The notes under the pieces: generated by a model | What the model saw: the letters and a program-made list of their open reading frames with translations, nothing else | What the model was told of the DNA's origin: nothing | The model's database searches: none | Assembly (NCBI RefSeq): GCF_029433255.1 | Contig: NZ_JAQTHU010000001.1 | Span: forward strand, 1,116,001 to 1,180,000 | Length of the DNA: 64,000 bases | Direction of reading: 5' to 3' | From: Lactobacillus sp. ESL0791 | Lineage (GTDB): Bacteria; Bacillota; Bacilli; Lactobacillales; Lactobacillaceae | In this document: positions 19,660 to 29,885 of the stretch, piece by piece | How positions within the stretch are numbered: position 1 is the first letter of the stretch | How the letters are laid out: each line of letters begins with the position of its first letter | Made by a program: the position numbers and the translations under genes

Positions 19660-20180
19660 CAACAATATGTTCAGTAAAATTTAATGGCAAGACAGCGATC
19701 GCTGGTGACGGGCAAGTTACTTTGGGTGAAAAAGTAATTGCAAAGGCAACCGCTAAAAAGATCAGACGAATTTACCATGATCGCGTAGTAATTGGTTTTG
19801 CCGGTGGTGTTGCCGATGCAGTGAGCCTGCAAGATATGCTTGAAGGCAAATTGGAAGCTTACAGCGGCGACTTGAAGCGGGCAGCAGTCGAAATGGCGCA
19901 ATCTTGGCGCAAAGACCAAACCTTACAGAAGTTAGATGCAATGCTAATCGCATTTGATGAAAAAGATCTCTTGCTGATTTCTGGTAACGGTGAAGTGCTT
20001 GAACCTGATGAAAATGTTGTAGCAATTGGTTCTGGTGGCAATTTTGCCCAAGCAGCGGCAATTGCTTTAACACGGCATTCTTCAGGAATGTCAGCAACAG
20101 AAATTGCGCATGAAGCTGTCGAAATTGCATCTGGAATTGATATTTTTACAGATAATCAAATCATTACCGATGAACTCTAA
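19656..20180 (+). CDS. hslV: ATP-dependent protease subunit HslV (ClpQ)
   Basis: HslV is the proteasome-like peptidase of the HslUV protease. After removal of Met the chain starts with the catalytic Thr (TTICSVKFNGKTAIAGDGQVT); the two-Thr start matches the general family rather than the serine form of B. subtilis CodW. The GFAGGVADA and AIGSGGNFAQAAA segments complete the fold. Length is 174. The start overlaps the xerC stop by four bases and hslU follows 14 bases later. Confidence 0.97.
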   Translation: MTTICSVKFNGKTAIAGDGQVTLGEKVIAKATAKKIRRIYHDRVVIGFAGGVADAVSLQDMLEGKLEAYSGDLKRAAVEMAQSWRKDQTLQKLDAMLIAFDEKDLLLISGNGEVLEPDENVVAIGSGGNFAQAAAIALTRHSSGMSATEIAHEAVEIASGIDIFTDNQIITDEL

Positions 20181-20194
20181 ATTAGGAGAAGAAT

Positions 20195-21598
20195 ATGGAT
20201 ATTAAAACACCTAAGCAAATCGTTGCTCTTTTAAACGAATACATTATTGGGCAGGATGAAGCTAAAAAGTCTGTAGCGATTGCCTTATATAACCGCTATC
20301 GCCGCATGCAGCTTTCCAAAAAGATGCAGAAGGATATTACACCTAAGAATTTGTTGATGGCTGGACCAACAGGTGTTGGTAAAACAGAAATTGCCCGTAG
20401 GCTGGCAGATATTGTTGATGCTCCGTTTGTTAAGGTGGAAGCAACAAAATTTACCGAAGTTGGGTATGTTGGCCGGGATGTTGAGTCAATGGTGCGTGAC
20501 CTGGTTAATGAAGCTGTGCGCATGGAAGAAAAGGAGCAGTTTGAGCGCGTTCGCCCTCAGGCAACGAAGGAAGCCAATAAAGAATTGGTGCGTCTCCTTG
20601 TTCCAGGAATTAAACGTGAAAATCGGGAAAACCAGATGCAGCAAATGCAAAATATGATGTCAATGCTGATGGGCGGTCAAAATGATGCGGGTAAGGAAAA
20701 CAATCAAGAAGAAGTGACCGACGATATTCGTAATCAGCGGCTAACGGTTTCCGAACAGTTAAGCAAGGGCCTGCTTGAAGAACGCGAAGTAACAATCGAG
20801 GTCGAACAGGCTCCGAAAGTTAATCCAATGGGCGATATGATGGGCCAAATGGGTATTGATATGAATTCAATGCTGAATGATCTTGTCCCAAAGAAAAAAG
20901 TAAAACGGACGTTAACAGTTAAAGATGCACGTGAAGTTTTGATTCAAGAGCAATCACGTAAAATGGTTGATTACGATAGTTTGTACCAAAAGGCGATTGA
21001 GCACACCACAAATAACGGGATTATCTTTATTGATGAAATTGATAAGATCACTGCAGGTGATAAGAAAACTTCAGGTGAGGTTTCCCGTGAAGGTGTGCAA
21101 CGTGATATTCTTCCCATTGTTGAAGGCTCAACGGTGCAGACCAAATATGGTCCAGTTGCTACCGATCATATTTTGTTTATTGCTGCAGGGGCGTTTGCCG
21201 AATCTAAACCGAGTGACTTGATTCCGGAACTTCAGGGTCGTTTCCCAATTAGAGTTGAGCTAAATGCCTTATCTAGAGAAGATTTTGTCAAGATTTTAAA
21301 GGATCCCGAAAATTCACTTTTAAAGCAGTACATTGCGCTGCTTAAAGCTGATGGAATTAAGTTAATCTTTACACAGGAAGCAGTTGAACGGATTGCCGAG
21401 ATCGCGTTTAACGTTAACCAGGGAACCGATAATATCGGTGCAAGAAGATTGGCGACCATTTTAGAAAAACTGCTTGAGGATGTTTTATATGAAGGCCCAG
21501 ATATGGAAATGGGCGAGATCACCATTACTAAATCTTATGTTGATGATAAGCTTAGTGATATAATAACTAATAAAGATTTAACTAAGTTTATTTTATAA
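20195..21598 (+). CDS. hslU: ATP-dependent protease ATPase subunit HslU (ClpY)
   Basis: HslU is the hexameric AAA+ unfoldase that feeds HslV. Walker A is [13 protein letters not shown] near residue 55, Walker [12 protein letters not shown] near 275, and the [15 protein letters not shown] pore segment follows Walker A. The intermediate I-domain (about 110-245) contains a Met/Gln-rich stretch. The C-terminal DLTKFIL end is the type that docks into HslV. AGGAG precedes the ATG; it is the last clear member of the operon. Confidence 0.97.
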   Translation: MDIKTPKQIVALLNEYIIGQDEAKKSVAIALYNRYRRMQLSKKMQKDITPKNLLMAGPTGVGKTEIARRLADIVDAPFVKVEATKFTEVGYVGRDVESMVRDLVNEAVRMEEKEQFERVRPQATKEANKELVRLLVPGIKRENRENQMQQMQNMMSMLMGGQNDAGKENNQEEVTDDIRNQRLTVSEQLSKGLLEEREVTIEVEQAPKVNPMGDMMGQMGIDMNSMLNDLVPKKKVKRTLTVKDAREVLIQEQSRKMVDYDSLYQKAIEHTTNNGIIFIDEIDKITAGDKKTSGEVSREGVQRDILPIVEGSTVQTKYGPVATDHILFIAAGAFAESKPSDLIPELQGRFPIRVELNALSREDFVKILKDPENSLLKQYIALLKADGIKLIFTQEAVERIAEIAFNVNQGTDNIGARRLATILEKLLEDVLYEGPDMEMGEITITKSYVDDKLSDIITNKDLTKFIL

Positions 21599-21615
21599 AG
21601 TTGTAGGTAATTATT

Positions 21616-22497
21616 ATGGACTACACAATTCAAAATAATTTTTTAAAAGTTGTTATTTCCAGCAAGGGTGCAGAAATTCAAAGTGTTAAGAGCCAGTTAA
21701 CCGATTTTGAGTATATTTGGCAGGCAGACCCGCAAGTTTGGGGACGACACGCACCTGTTCTGTTTCCAATTGTTGGACATTTAAAAAATGATGAGTATAC
21801 CTATCAAGGCAAAACTTATCATATGACGCAGCATGGCTTTGCCCGTGACAACGAATTTACCGTTGAACGGCATACAGCTGAAAGCATTACTTTGTTGTTA
21901 AAGGATACGGAACAGACACGCGCTGTCTATCCTTTTAAGTTTGAATTACGAGTTAATTATAATCTTCTCAATAATTTGCTAGAAGAGAACTTTAGTGTAG
22001 TAAATAAATCGGATAGAGAAATGATTTTTGGGATTGGTGGTCATCCGGGCTTTAATGTTCCTGTAAATGATAGCTGCCGGAAAGAAGACTTTTATTTTAC
22101 GACTTTGCCGTCGGTGGCGCGGGTGAAAATCCCCTTAAAAGGTCCGTTTTTAGATTGGGACAACCGTTATTTGGCTTCAACCAACAGCTTAATCACCTTA
22201 AGTGATCATTTATTTAAGAATGATGCCTTAATTTTTCAGTTGCGGGGGCACGATAATAAAGTGTCACTGCGAACAGATCTTTCCGATTACCACGTTAATG
22301 TTTGGACAAGGGATGCACCATTTGTGGGTATCTGGTCGCAGTATCCTAAGACAGCCAATTTTGTCTGTGTTGAACCCTGGTGGGGTGTAGCGGATAAGAC
22401 TGATACAGATGGTAAATTGGAAACTAAGTTTGGCATGAACCACCTTGAAGAAGGGCAGAGTTTTGATGCCGGGTTCAGTATGGCCTTTCACGAATAA
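21616..22497 (+). CDS. Aldose 1-epimerase family protein (LacX-like)
   Basis: A 293-residue galactose-mutarotase-like beta-sandwich protein. Visible features are HAPVLFPIVGHLKNDEYTY near residue 48, the MTQHGFARDNEF histidine motif, and FGIGGHPGFNVP near residue 138, ending with VCVEPWWGVADK. It resembles the LacX/YeaD branch more than classical GalM, so the sugar substrate is open. It begins 18 bases after hslU and may be carried on the same transcript. Confidence 0.88.
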   Translation: MDYTIQNNFLKVVISSKGAEIQSVKSQLTDFEYIWQADPQVWGRHAPVLFPIVGHLKNDEYTYQGKTYHMTQHGFARDNEFTVERHTAESITLLLKDTEQTRAVYPFKFELRVNYNLLNNLLEENFSVVNKSDREMIFGIGGHPGFNVPVNDSCRKEDFYFTTLPSVARVKIPLKGPFLDWDNRYLASTNSLITLSDHLFKNDALIFQLRGHDNKVSLRTDLSDYHVNVWTRDAPFVGIWSQYPKTANFVCVEPWWGVADKTDTDGKLETKFGMNHLEEGQSFDAGFSMAFHE

Positions 22498-22550
22498 ATA
22501 ATAGTTAACAATTTGCAAACACTTGTTTGCGCAAAACTTAAGAGTATAAT

Positions 22551-22584
22551 AGAAAACCAGTAAGAAAATTCTTACTGGTTTTCT
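22551..22584. terminator. Bidirectional terminator between epimerase-like gene and plsY
   Basis: Perfect 16-bp stem: 22551-22566 pairs with 22569-22584 (ends AGAAAACCAG / CTGGTTTTCT), giving U-rich tails in both directions. Confidence 0.92.
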
Positions 22585-22587
22585 ATT

Positions 22588-23223
22588 TTATAGCTTGTGA
22601 TGGGCCTTTTTATACCAATACCAGAGGCCAAACGGGATGATATTTTCATTGTGGTGGCTTAGCCGCTTAATGTTATCTTTATGGCGAATAAACAAAATAA
22701 GCAGCATAATTCCCGCAATGATTGTCAGAAAAATATCATGAAACCAAAAAGTGGCAATGAAAATTAAGACGATTGCAATCAGACTTGATAAGCTGACGTA
22801 TGAGGTGATGAAGACAAGCGGCAAGAAAATTGCCGCGCAAACACCGAAAAATTGCAAATTATAGCCTAAAAAGACCCCAGCACTTGTGGCAACTGCCTTG
22901 CCGCCCTTAAATTTGAGGTAGATAGAAAAGGTATGGCCAAGAATTGCTAGTCCGCCACAGATCAACAATAAATATTTATGGCTTTTAATATGAAACAACA
23001 GAGGCAAGTCTGTTGCCAGTGTTCCCTTTAAAACATCAACAACTAAAACAAAGGTGCCAGCAATCGGCCCCAGCACACGAAATGAGTTGGTTGTTCCAAT
23101 GTTGCCAGAACCATATTCACGAATATCCTCGTGAAAGAAGATTTTACCGACTAATACACCGGTAGGAAAGGACCCGATCAAGTATGCTAAAATAAAGATT
23201 AGCATTATTTTTAAAATTGTCAT
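22588..23223 (-). CDS. plsY: Glycerol-3-phosphate acyltransferase PlsY
   Basis: PlsY moves the acyl group from acyl-phosphate to glycerol-3-phosphate, the first step of phospholipid synthesis. The 211-residue protein has five membrane helices and the three loop motifs: GSFPTGVLVGK, YGSGNIGTTNSFRVLG (phosphate loop, residues 37-52) and KFKGGKAVATSAGVFLG. It is divergent from parE, an arrangement conserved in Firmicutes. An extended -10 TGCTAAAAT lies at 23254-23262 on the minus strand. Confidence 0.96.
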   Translation of the reverse strand: MTILKIMLIFILAYLIGSFPTGVLVGKIFFHEDIREYGSGNIGTTNSFRVLGPIAGTFVLVVDVLKGTLATDLPLLFHIKSHKYLLLICGGLAILGHTFSIYLKFKGGKAVATSAGVFLGYNLQFFGVCAAIFLPLVFITSYVSLSSLIAIVLIFIATFWFHDIFLTIIAGIMLLILFIRHKDNIKRLSHHNENIIPFGLWYWYKKAHHKL

Positions 23224-23316
23224 TTAAATCCCGCTCTCTTAATATCTAAAGCTATTTTAGCAAAAAATACTTGAAGTGGGGTGACTTTTTAATGATTTGT
23301 AACTGGAGGAGTTTAT

Positions 23317-25275
23317 TTGGTTAAAACAAGTAAAAAGACAAATTCTTATGATGATTCGTCAATTCAAATTCTTCATGGATTGGAAGCGGTTCGCAAGAGA
23401 CCGGGAATGTATATCGGTTCGACTGATATACACGGTTTAAACCAGCTGGTTTATGAAATTGTTGATAATTCTGTCGACGAGGCAATGGCCGGTTATGGTG
23501 ACGAAATCGATGTGACGATTCATAAGGATAACAGCGTCACTGTGCGGGATTTTGGTCGGGGAATGCCAACTGGTATGCATAAGTCAGGCAAGCCGACAAT
23601 TGAAGTAATTCTGACGGTTCTACATGCGGGTGGCAAATTTACTGAACAAAATTATAAAACCTCTGGTGGACTGCACGGCGTGGGTTCCTCTGTAGTTAAT
23701 GCCCTATCAAGTTCGATGAAAGTTAGGGTTGTGCGTGATGGCAAAGCCTATGAAGAAGAATTTGCAGATGGCGGTCATCCTGTAGGGACGTTAAAGTGTC
23801 TTGGTAAAACCAAAGATAAAACGGGAACTACAATTACTTTTAAACCGGATGAAAAGATTTTTTCGACGATTAAGTATAAATACGAAACCATTCAGGAACG
23901 AATTCGTGAGTCGGCTTTTTTGTTAAAGGGTGTCAAATTTGTTTTGACCGATGAGCGTGAACCTGAACATCATGATGAATTTAAGTATGATGACGGGATA
24001 AAGTCCTTCGTCGCCTATTTAAATGAAGGAAAGGATACATTAAGTGATATTTTTTACTTCTCTGGTGAACAGGATGGCATGGAGCTCGAATTCAGCGGCC
24101 AATACAGCGATAGTTATTCAGAAAATTTGGTGTCCTTTGTCAATAATGTCCGGACTGCCGATGGCGGAACGCATGAAGTAGGCGCAAGAAGCGGGTTTAC
24201 CCGTGCCTTTAACGATTATGCCAAAAAGCAGGGTCTGCTCGGTAAAAAGGATAAAAATATCGACGGTTCAGATTACCGTGAGGGCTTGAGTGCTGTTTTA
24301 TCAGTTAAGATTCCTGAAGAATTACTCGAATTTGAAGGGCAGACCAAGGGTAAACTTGGGACACCGCAGGCAAGATCTGCTGTTGATGCGCTTGTATATG
24401 AGAAGCTCTCGTACTACTTGCTTGAGAATGGGGAATTGGCCCAGGAGCTCGTCAAAAAGGCACAGCGGGCACGAGATGCCCGTGAGGCGGCCAAAAAGGC
24501 TCGCAATGAAACGCGTAATGGCAAAAAGCGCCGCAAAAAAGAACTTCTGTCTGGGAAATTGACCCCGGCTCAATCGCGTAATCCTAAAAAAAATGAATTA
24601 TTCTTGGTTGAGGGTGACTCTGCCGGTGGTTCCGCAAAACAAGGTCGCGACCGAAAGTTTCAAGCAATTTTGCCGCTGCGGGGTAAAGTTTTGAACACGC
24701 AAAAGGCCAAGTTGCAGGATATTTTTAAAAACGAAGAAATCAATACCATGATCTACACAATTGGTGCAGGGGTCGGTGCCGAATTTAAAGTAGAAGATGC
24801 CAATTACGATAAAGTCATCATTATGACGGATGCCGATGATGACGGTGCCCATATTCAGATCCTTCTGTTAACTTTTTTCTACCGCTATATGCGGCCAATG
24901 ATTGAGCAGGGCAAGGTTTATATTGCCCTGCCACCGCTTTATCGTCTGCAAAAGGGCCGCGGCAAGAAGTCTCAGGAAAAATATTCCTGGACTGATGAGG
25001 AACTTTTAGCTGACGAAAAAAAGATGGGTAAAGGCTATGCCCTTCAGCGTTTTAAGGGTTTGGGTGAAATGAATGCCGAACAATTATGGCAGACTACGAT
25101 GAATCCAGAATCACGGATGCTGATCCGCGTGAAAATTGACGATGCAGCGTTAGCTGAGCGGCGGGTAACAACCCTAATGGGTGACAAAGTTGCCGTTCGC
25201 AGAAAATGGATTGAAGAAAACGTTAAATTTAGAATGGGCGAAAATAGTTCAATTCTAGAAGAAGAAAATAATTAA
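23317..25275 (+). CDS. parE: DNA topoisomerase IV subunit B
   Basis: ParE is the ATPase subunit of topoisomerase IV, which unlinks daughter chromosomes. The GHKL ATP site includes EIVDNSVDEAMAGY and GRGMPTGMH; the Toprim domain has LVEGDSAGGSAKQGRDR (about residue 430) and TDADDDGAHI near 507. Length 652 and the C-terminal KIDDAALAERRVTTLMGD end are normal. The start is TTG at 23317, preceded by GGAGGAG. ParE rather than GyrB is indicated by the directly following parC, 17 bases on, and by plsY upstream. Confidence 0.95.
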   Translation: MVKTSKKTNSYDDSSIQILHGLEAVRKRPGMYIGSTDIHGLNQLVYEIVDNSVDEAMAGYGDEIDVTIHKDNSVTVRDFGRGMPTGMHKSGKPTIEVILTVLHAGGKFTEQNYKTSGGLHGVGSSVVNALSSSMKVRVVRDGKAYEEEFADGGHPVGTLKCLGKTKDKTGTTITFKPDEKIFSTIKYKYETIQERIRESAFLLKGVKFVLTDEREPEHHDEFKYDDGIKSFVAYLNEGKDTLSDIFYFSGEQDGMELEFSGQYSDSYSENLVSFVNNVRTADGGTHEVGARSGFTRAFNDYAKKQGLLGKKDKNIDGSDYREGLSAVLSVKIPEELLEFEGQTKGKLGTPQARSAVDALVYEKLSYYLLENGELAQELVKKAQRARDAREAAKKARNETRNGKKRRKKELLSGKLTPAQSRNPKKNELFLVEGDSAGGSAKQGRDRKFQAILPLRGKVLNTQKAKLQDIFKNEEINTMIYTIGAGVGAEFKVEDANYDKVIIMTDADDDGAHIQILLLTFFYRYMRPMIEQGKVYIALPPLYRLQKGRGKKSQEKYSWTDEELLADEKKMGKGYALQRFKGLGEMNAEQLWQTTMNPESRMLIRVKIDDAALAERRVTTLMGDKVAVRRKWIEENVKFRMGENSSILEEENN

Positions 25276-25292
25276 AGGGGTTTTATATTTAT

Positions 25293-27740
25293 ATGGCTAC
25301 AAGTGAACGAATTCGCGAAATGCCGCTTGAACAGGTTATGGGGGAACGCTTTGGACGTTATTCAAAGTATATTATCCAAGAGCGGGCGCTTCCTGATATC
25401 CGTGATGGATTAAAACCCGTTCAAAGACGAATTCTCTATGCAATGTTTCAGGACAATAATACCTATGACAAACCGTTTAAAAAAGCTGCTAAAGCTGTCG
25501 GCAACATCATGGGTAATTTTCATCCACACGGCGATAGCTCCATTTATGGTGCCTTAGTCCACTTATCACAAGATTGGAAGATGCGTGAACCGTTAGTCGA
25601 AATGCATGGTAATAACGGTTCCATGGACGGTGATGGCCCTGCAGCCATGCGGTATACCGAATCGCGCTTGAGTAAAATTTCTAACATGCTGTTGCAGGAT
25701 ATTGACAAAAATACCGTCAATATGGTTCTTAATTTTGATGATACAGAGTATGAACCCACTGTGTTACCAGCACGTTTTCCCAATTTGTTAGTTAATGGGT
25801 CCACAGGAATTTCTGCTGGTTATGCCACGGAAATTCCTCCGCATAATTTAGCTGAAGTAATTGATGCGACAATTTATTTGTTAAAGCATCCTGATGCAGA
25901 TTTGGATGAGTTAATGCAGTATGTCAAGGGGCCTGACTTTCCGACTGGTGCCATTGTGATGGGAACTGACGGCATTAAAGAAGCTTATAGAACAGGACGT
26001 GGGCGGATTCAAGTTCGTTCAAAAACAAGTGTGCAGGAAATCCGGGGACATCGGCAGGAGATTGTTATAACCGAAATTCCGTTTGATGTTAACAAGGCCT
26101 TGCTTGTTAAGAAAATGGATGAAATTCGGTTGAACAAGGAAATCGATGGTGTGGCTGAGGTTCGCGATGAAACTGACCGCCACGGGCTTTCGATTGTCGT
26201 TGAACTAAAAAAGGGTGCGGATGCGAAAAACATTCTGAATTATTTCTTCAAAAATACTGACTTACAGGTTTCATATAATTTCAATATGGTTGCAATTGAC
26301 CACATGACACCAGTACAGGTGGGTTTGAAGCGCATTTTATCATCATATTTGGAACACGAAAAAGATGTTGTTACAAAACGAACTCAGTTTGATCTGACCA
26401 AGGCCGAAAACCGTTTAGAGATCATTCAGGGCCTGATTCATGCAATGGATATTTTAGATCAGGTAATTAAAACGATCCGGGCATCTAAAAATAAGGCCGA
26501 TGCAAAAAATAATCTGGTAGCTGAATTTGAGTTTACCGAGCGCCAGGCTGAGGCAATCGTTTCCCTGCAGCTCTATCGTTTAACCAATACCGATGTTAAT
26601 GCATTGATTGCTGAGCAAAAAGATTTAGATAAAAAAGTGGAAAAGTTTCGCACACTTTTGGCAGATCACGCGGTTTTAGAAAAAGAGATTATCAAGGAAT
26701 TGACAGAAGTTAAAAAAGAATTTGGTAATCCCAGACGGACAAAAATCTCTGCAACAAATTCTAAAATTACAATCAACAAAAAGGCTTTGGTGGCAGATGA
26801 GCAGGTGCGGGTACTTATCAGCAAGGACGGCTATTTAAAGCGCTCATCGCTCAGATCTTGGCAATCAAGCGACGATGATGACAATGGCTTGCCCGACACC
26901 GACGAAGTAGTCTACGAAAAAACGCTGTCGACCCTGTCTTACCTTTATCTGTTTACAAATAAGGGCAATGTTGTGTTTAGGCCAGTCCATGAGATGGTTG
27001 ATGCTAAATGGAAAGATCCCGGACAGCATTTATCCCAAGAAGTTGGCTTAGATGCTGATGAAAAGATTATTCGTGTTTTTGTTTTCGATAATTTAAAACA
27101 AAACTGCAATTTTTTGCTTGCATCAAATGATGGTTATATAAAGCAGGTGCAACTAGCTAACTTGCAGCCAACTAGAACTTACCGGTCGCATGGGATGACT
27201 GTTATTAAACTAAAAAGTACGGATAGTAACGTAGTGCGGGTTGATTGTATTGAGCCTGAGTCTAACCTGGAAATCACGCTTTTTACTCATTTAGCGTATG
27301 CAGTCAGGTACGATGTAAGTGAAGTTCCGGAGCTCGGTTCCAAAGCTTCTGGCGTAAAATCGGTCAATTTAAAAAAGGATGACTATGTTGTTTCCTATGT
27401 GCTTGCAAAACCGGAATACCTGCCTCTAATACGTGTTGGTTTGATTACGCAACGCGGGGCCTTCAAGCAGTTTAAGCTGCAGCTGGTAAATAAAGTTACA
27501 CGGGCTAAGCGTGGGGTATTGGTACTTAGGGAATTAAAGACTAAGCCGCACAGACTTGCTGCACTTGCTGCTTATGGTCAAAATCATATTTTGCTGCTAA
27601 CTACTTCAAGTGCGCGTCATATTAAAATTGCTACTAATGATTTCCCGCTTGGTGACCGCTATTCAAACGGTTCATTCGTTGTTGATCCAAATGTCGATGG
27701 CAGGCCAGAGACATTAATTTTAAATAATCCGGTTAATTAA
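25293..27740 (+). CDS. parC: DNA topoisomerase IV subunit A
   Basis: ParC is the DNA-cleaving subunit of topoisomerase IV. The catalytic Tyr121 lies in PAAMRYTES. The winged-helix region carries GNFHPHGDSSIYGALVHL, where Ser82 matches E. coli Ser80 but Gly86 (GGT at 25548-25550) stands at the place of Glu84, a residue of the quinolone pocket. The C-terminal ~320 residues form the beta-pinwheel domain. Length 815 is normal. It forms an operon with parE and ends in a terminator. Confidence 0.96.
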   Translation: MATSERIREMPLEQVMGERFGRYSKYIIQERALPDIRDGLKPVQRRILYAMFQDNNTYDKPFKKAAKAVGNIMGNFHPHGDSSIYGALVHLSQDWKMREPLVEMHGNNGSMDGDGPAAMRYTESRLSKISNMLLQDIDKNTVNMVLNFDDTEYEPTVLPARFPNLLVNGSTGISAGYATEIPPHNLAEVIDATIYLLKHPDADLDELMQYVKGPDFPTGAIVMGTDGIKEAYRTGRGRIQVRSKTSVQEIRGHRQEIVITEIPFDVNKALLVKKMDEIRLNKEIDGVAEVRDETDRHGLSIVVELKKGADAKNILNYFFKNTDLQVSYNFNMVAIDHMTPVQVGLKRILSSYLEHEKDVVTKRTQFDLTKAENRLEIIQGLIHAMDILDQVIKTIRASKNKADAKNNLVAEFEFTERQAEAIVSLQLYRLTNTDVNALIAEQKDLDKKVEKFRTLLADHAVLEKEIIKELTEVKKEFGNPRRTKISATNSKITINKKALVADEQVRVLISKDGYLKRSSLRSWQSSDDDDNGLPDTDEVVYEKTLSTLSYLYLFTNKGNVVFRPVHEMVDAKWKDPGQHLSQEVGLDADEKIIRVFVFDNLKQNCNFLLASNDGYIKQVQLANLQPTRTYRSHGMTVIKLKSTDSNVVRVDCIEPESNLEITLFTHLAYAVRYDVSEVPELGSKASGVKSVNLKKDDYVVSYVLAKPEYLPLIRVGLITQRGAFKQFKLQLVNKVTRAKRGVLVLRELKTKPHRLAALAAYGQNHILLLTTSSARHIKIATNDFPLGDRYSNGSFVVDPNVDGRPETLILNNPVN

Positions 27741-27767
27741 TTAAAAAAGGGCTACCATTAAATGTTT

Positions 27768-27805
27768 AAAGGTGTTAAACTATACTTTGACACCTTTGAT
27801 TTTTA
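27768..27805 (+). terminator. Terminator after parC, overlapping a promoter -35
   Basis: Stem AAAGGTGT / ACACCTTT with a 14-base loop, then GATTTTT. The sequence TTGACA (27787-27792) in the right part is also a consensus -35, followed 16 bases later by TATAAA (27809-27814), a likely promoter for the LysR gene. Confidence 0.7.
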
Positions 27806-27866
27806 CCTTATAAAAATTTATATAATTTAAAATTGGGATTAAACATTTATAGAAAGTAGTTAATTT

Positions 27867-28820
27867 ATGCCAAAAACTGAAAAAATTTTTTCCGCAAAAT
27901 CTTTACATTATTTTTTGCAATTAATTGATACGATGAATTATACACAGGCAGCGCAAATATTAGGGATTACGCAACCAGCGCTGACTCAGCAAATTAAAAA
28001 ATTGGAGCGCACTATTGGTGTTCCTTTATTTGGGCAAATTGGTAAAAAACTTTACTTGACCGAAGCTGGAAAGCAGCTGCAAACTGGTGCAATTAGATTA
28101 TTAGATACGATTAACTCCGTTGTTGATGACATTCAGGAATTTACCCAAGCCGACAAGGGAACGATAACAATCGGAATGCTGGAGAACATCACAACAAAAA
28201 TTTTGCACTTGTTTTTAGCTGACTTCAGCAAACGCTTCCCGGATATTAAAATTAAAGTACGGTACTTTAAGCGTGAAGACTTGTGGCATGAGCTGGATAA
28301 TAACTTAATTGACTTGGCAATTATGTACTTACCCGATAATACTAAAAAGAATATTGTTGATTTACAACAACAGTACCGATATTCTGAAATTTACAAGGAC
28401 CGAATTGTTGTATTAACCCATAAAAAAGATCTTGAGTCGGGTAAAACTTATCCAGTTTCTGCACTGAAAGATCGCAAGTGGGTTGCCTATCCTGAAGAAT
28501 TTTATCTGTCACAATTGATGCGTGATTATTTTGGCAATAAGCATAAAATGGATGTGCCAATCAGCTTTTCATCGACAGAGCAACTTGTTTCGACCGCAGA
28601 AGGCAATGATTACGATACGTTTATCAATGAGTCGTATTATGAAGCCCATAAGAAAGAAATAACGCTGACACCTGTGTATCTTAAGCCCGAGAAGGACTTT
28701 TCCGTTTCCCTAGTTTATCGTAAGGGCAAGAGAGAAGTTCCACGAATAGAAAATATTTTGGCTGAATTTAAAAATTTCTTGGATAACTATAAGCAATCGA
28801 GTAAACTAGAAGAAAAGTAG
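27867..28820 (+). CDS. LysR family transcriptional regulator
   Basis: A 317-residue LysR-type regulator. The N-terminal winged helix-turn-helix (about residues 10-70) has MNYTQAAQILGITQPALTQ and the KKLERTIGVPLFGQIGKKLYLT wing; the rest is the two-lobed effector-binding domain (residues 95-300). The effector is not evident; the closest family memory is the CpsY-like group of Lactobacillales. The gene is followed by ppaC after 30 bases in the same direction, with no terminator visible between. Confidence 0.9.
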   Translation: MPKTEKIFSAKSLHYFLQLIDTMNYTQAAQILGITQPALTQQIKKLERTIGVPLFGQIGKKLYLTEAGKQLQTGAIRLLDTINSVVDDIQEFTQADKGTITIGMLENITTKILHLFLADFSKRFPDIKIKVRYFKREDLWHELDNNLIDLAIMYLPDNTKKNIVDLQQQYRYSEIYKDRIVVLTHKKDLESGKTYPVSALKDRKWVAYPEEFYLSQLMRDYFGNKHKMDVPISFSSTEQLVSTAEGNDYDTFINESYYEAHKKEITLTPVYLKPEKDFSVSLVYRKGKREVPRIENILAEFKNFLDNYKQSSKLEEK

Positions 28821-28850
28821 TTTTGCTTATAGAAAGAGAGGAATCTTTAA

Positions 28851-29783
28851 ATGGAAAAAGAATTGGTTTTTGGTCATCAAAATCCTGATACGGACGCAAT
28901 TGGTACAGCAATTGCTTATTCGTATTTGCAAAATAAATTAGGGTATAATACCGAGGCTGTTGCTTTAGGTGAGCCCAACGATGAAACCGCCTATGCTTTA
29001 AAAGAGTTTGGCTTTAAGGCTCCTAGAGTCATTAAGACAGCTGCAAATGAAGTTAAGGCTGTTATGCTGGTTGACCACAATGAGCCTCAACAGAGTGTTC
29101 CCGATCGCGATCAGGTGAAGGTAACCCATGTTGTTGACCATCACCGGATTATGAATTTTACGACATCTGAGCCGCTATATTATCGTGCAGAACCTGTAGG
29201 CTGTACAAGTACGATTGTGTGGGAAATGTACCAGGAAAATGGGGTAGAGATACCGCAAAATATCGCAGGGCTGATGTTGTCCGCAATAATTTCTGATACT
29301 TTGCTGTTAAAATCACCGACTACAACTGATAAAGATCACGCAGCTGTTGAAGCGTTAGCTAAAATTGCCGGAGTCGACTACCAAAAATATGGCTTAAAGG
29401 AATTAAAAGCAGGAACAAATATTGCTGATAAATCGGAAGAAGAATTAATTGATTTGGATGCAAAAAGTTTCTCCCTAAATGGCAGTGAGGTGCGTATTGC
29501 GCAAATTAATGTTGTCGATTTGCCTGAAGCAATGGAACGTAAAAAAGCCTTCCTGACCGCAATGGAAACTGCTGCTAAAGAAAATAATTATGCTTTGTTC
29601 ATGCTTTTGATCACTAATGTCCTTGATTCTGATTCTAAGGCATTGGTTGTTGGTTCTGATTCCGCAAAGGCCAAATTTGAACAAGCCTTTGGCAAGAACC
29701 TGGTTGACGCTGAAGCCAGCCTTCCAGGAGTTGTGTCGAGGAAGAAGCAAGTGGTGCCGCCATTAACAGAGGCTTTTGAATAA
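28851..29783 (+). CDS. ppaC: Manganese-dependent inorganic pyrophosphatase (DHH family)
   Basis: It hydrolyses pyrophosphate to phosphate and drives biosynthetic reactions. The family II signatures are all there: [13 protein letters not shown] at residues 7-19, MLVDHNE near 75, and [11 protein letters not shown] (DHH motif) near 97, with the C-terminal substrate domain ending [13 protein letters not shown]. Length 310 is exact for the family. AGAGAGG precedes the ATG. Dependence on Mn fits a manganese-rich, low-iron lactic acid bacterium. Confidence 0.97.
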   Translation: MEKELVFGHQNPDTDAIGTAIAYSYLQNKLGYNTEAVALGEPNDETAYALKEFGFKAPRVIKTAANEVKAVMLVDHNEPQQSVPDRDQVKVTHVVDHHRIMNFTTSEPLYYRAEPVGCTSTIVWEMYQENGVEIPQNIAGLMLSAIISDTLLLKSPTTTDKDHAAVEALAKIAGVDYQKYGLKELKAGTNIADKSEEELIDLDAKSFSLNGSEVRIAQINVVDLPEAMERKKAFLTAMETAAKENNYALFMLLITNVLDSDSKALVVGSDSAKAKFEQAFGKNLVDAEASLPGVVSRKKQVVPPLTEAFE

Positions 29784-29794
29784 GGCTTATAGAT

Positions 29795-29832
29795 AAATTG
29801 AGGTTAGTAATATTGCTAATCTCAATTTTTTT
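29795..29832 (+). terminator. Terminator after ppaC
   Basis: Stem AAATTGAG..TTAG / CTAA..CTCAATTT followed by a T run. Confidence 0.9.
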
Positions 29833-29837
29833 GCATA

Positions 29838-29873
29838 AAAAAACCTGAATCACATCATTTGGTTCAGGTTTTA
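29838..29873 (-). terminator. Terminator after the XRE regulator gene
   Basis: Stem AAAACCTGAA (29840-29849) / TTCAGGTTTT (29863-29872); the A run on its left gives a U tail for minus-strand transcripts. Confidence 0.88.
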
Positions 29874-29885
29874 TAACTTATTAGC

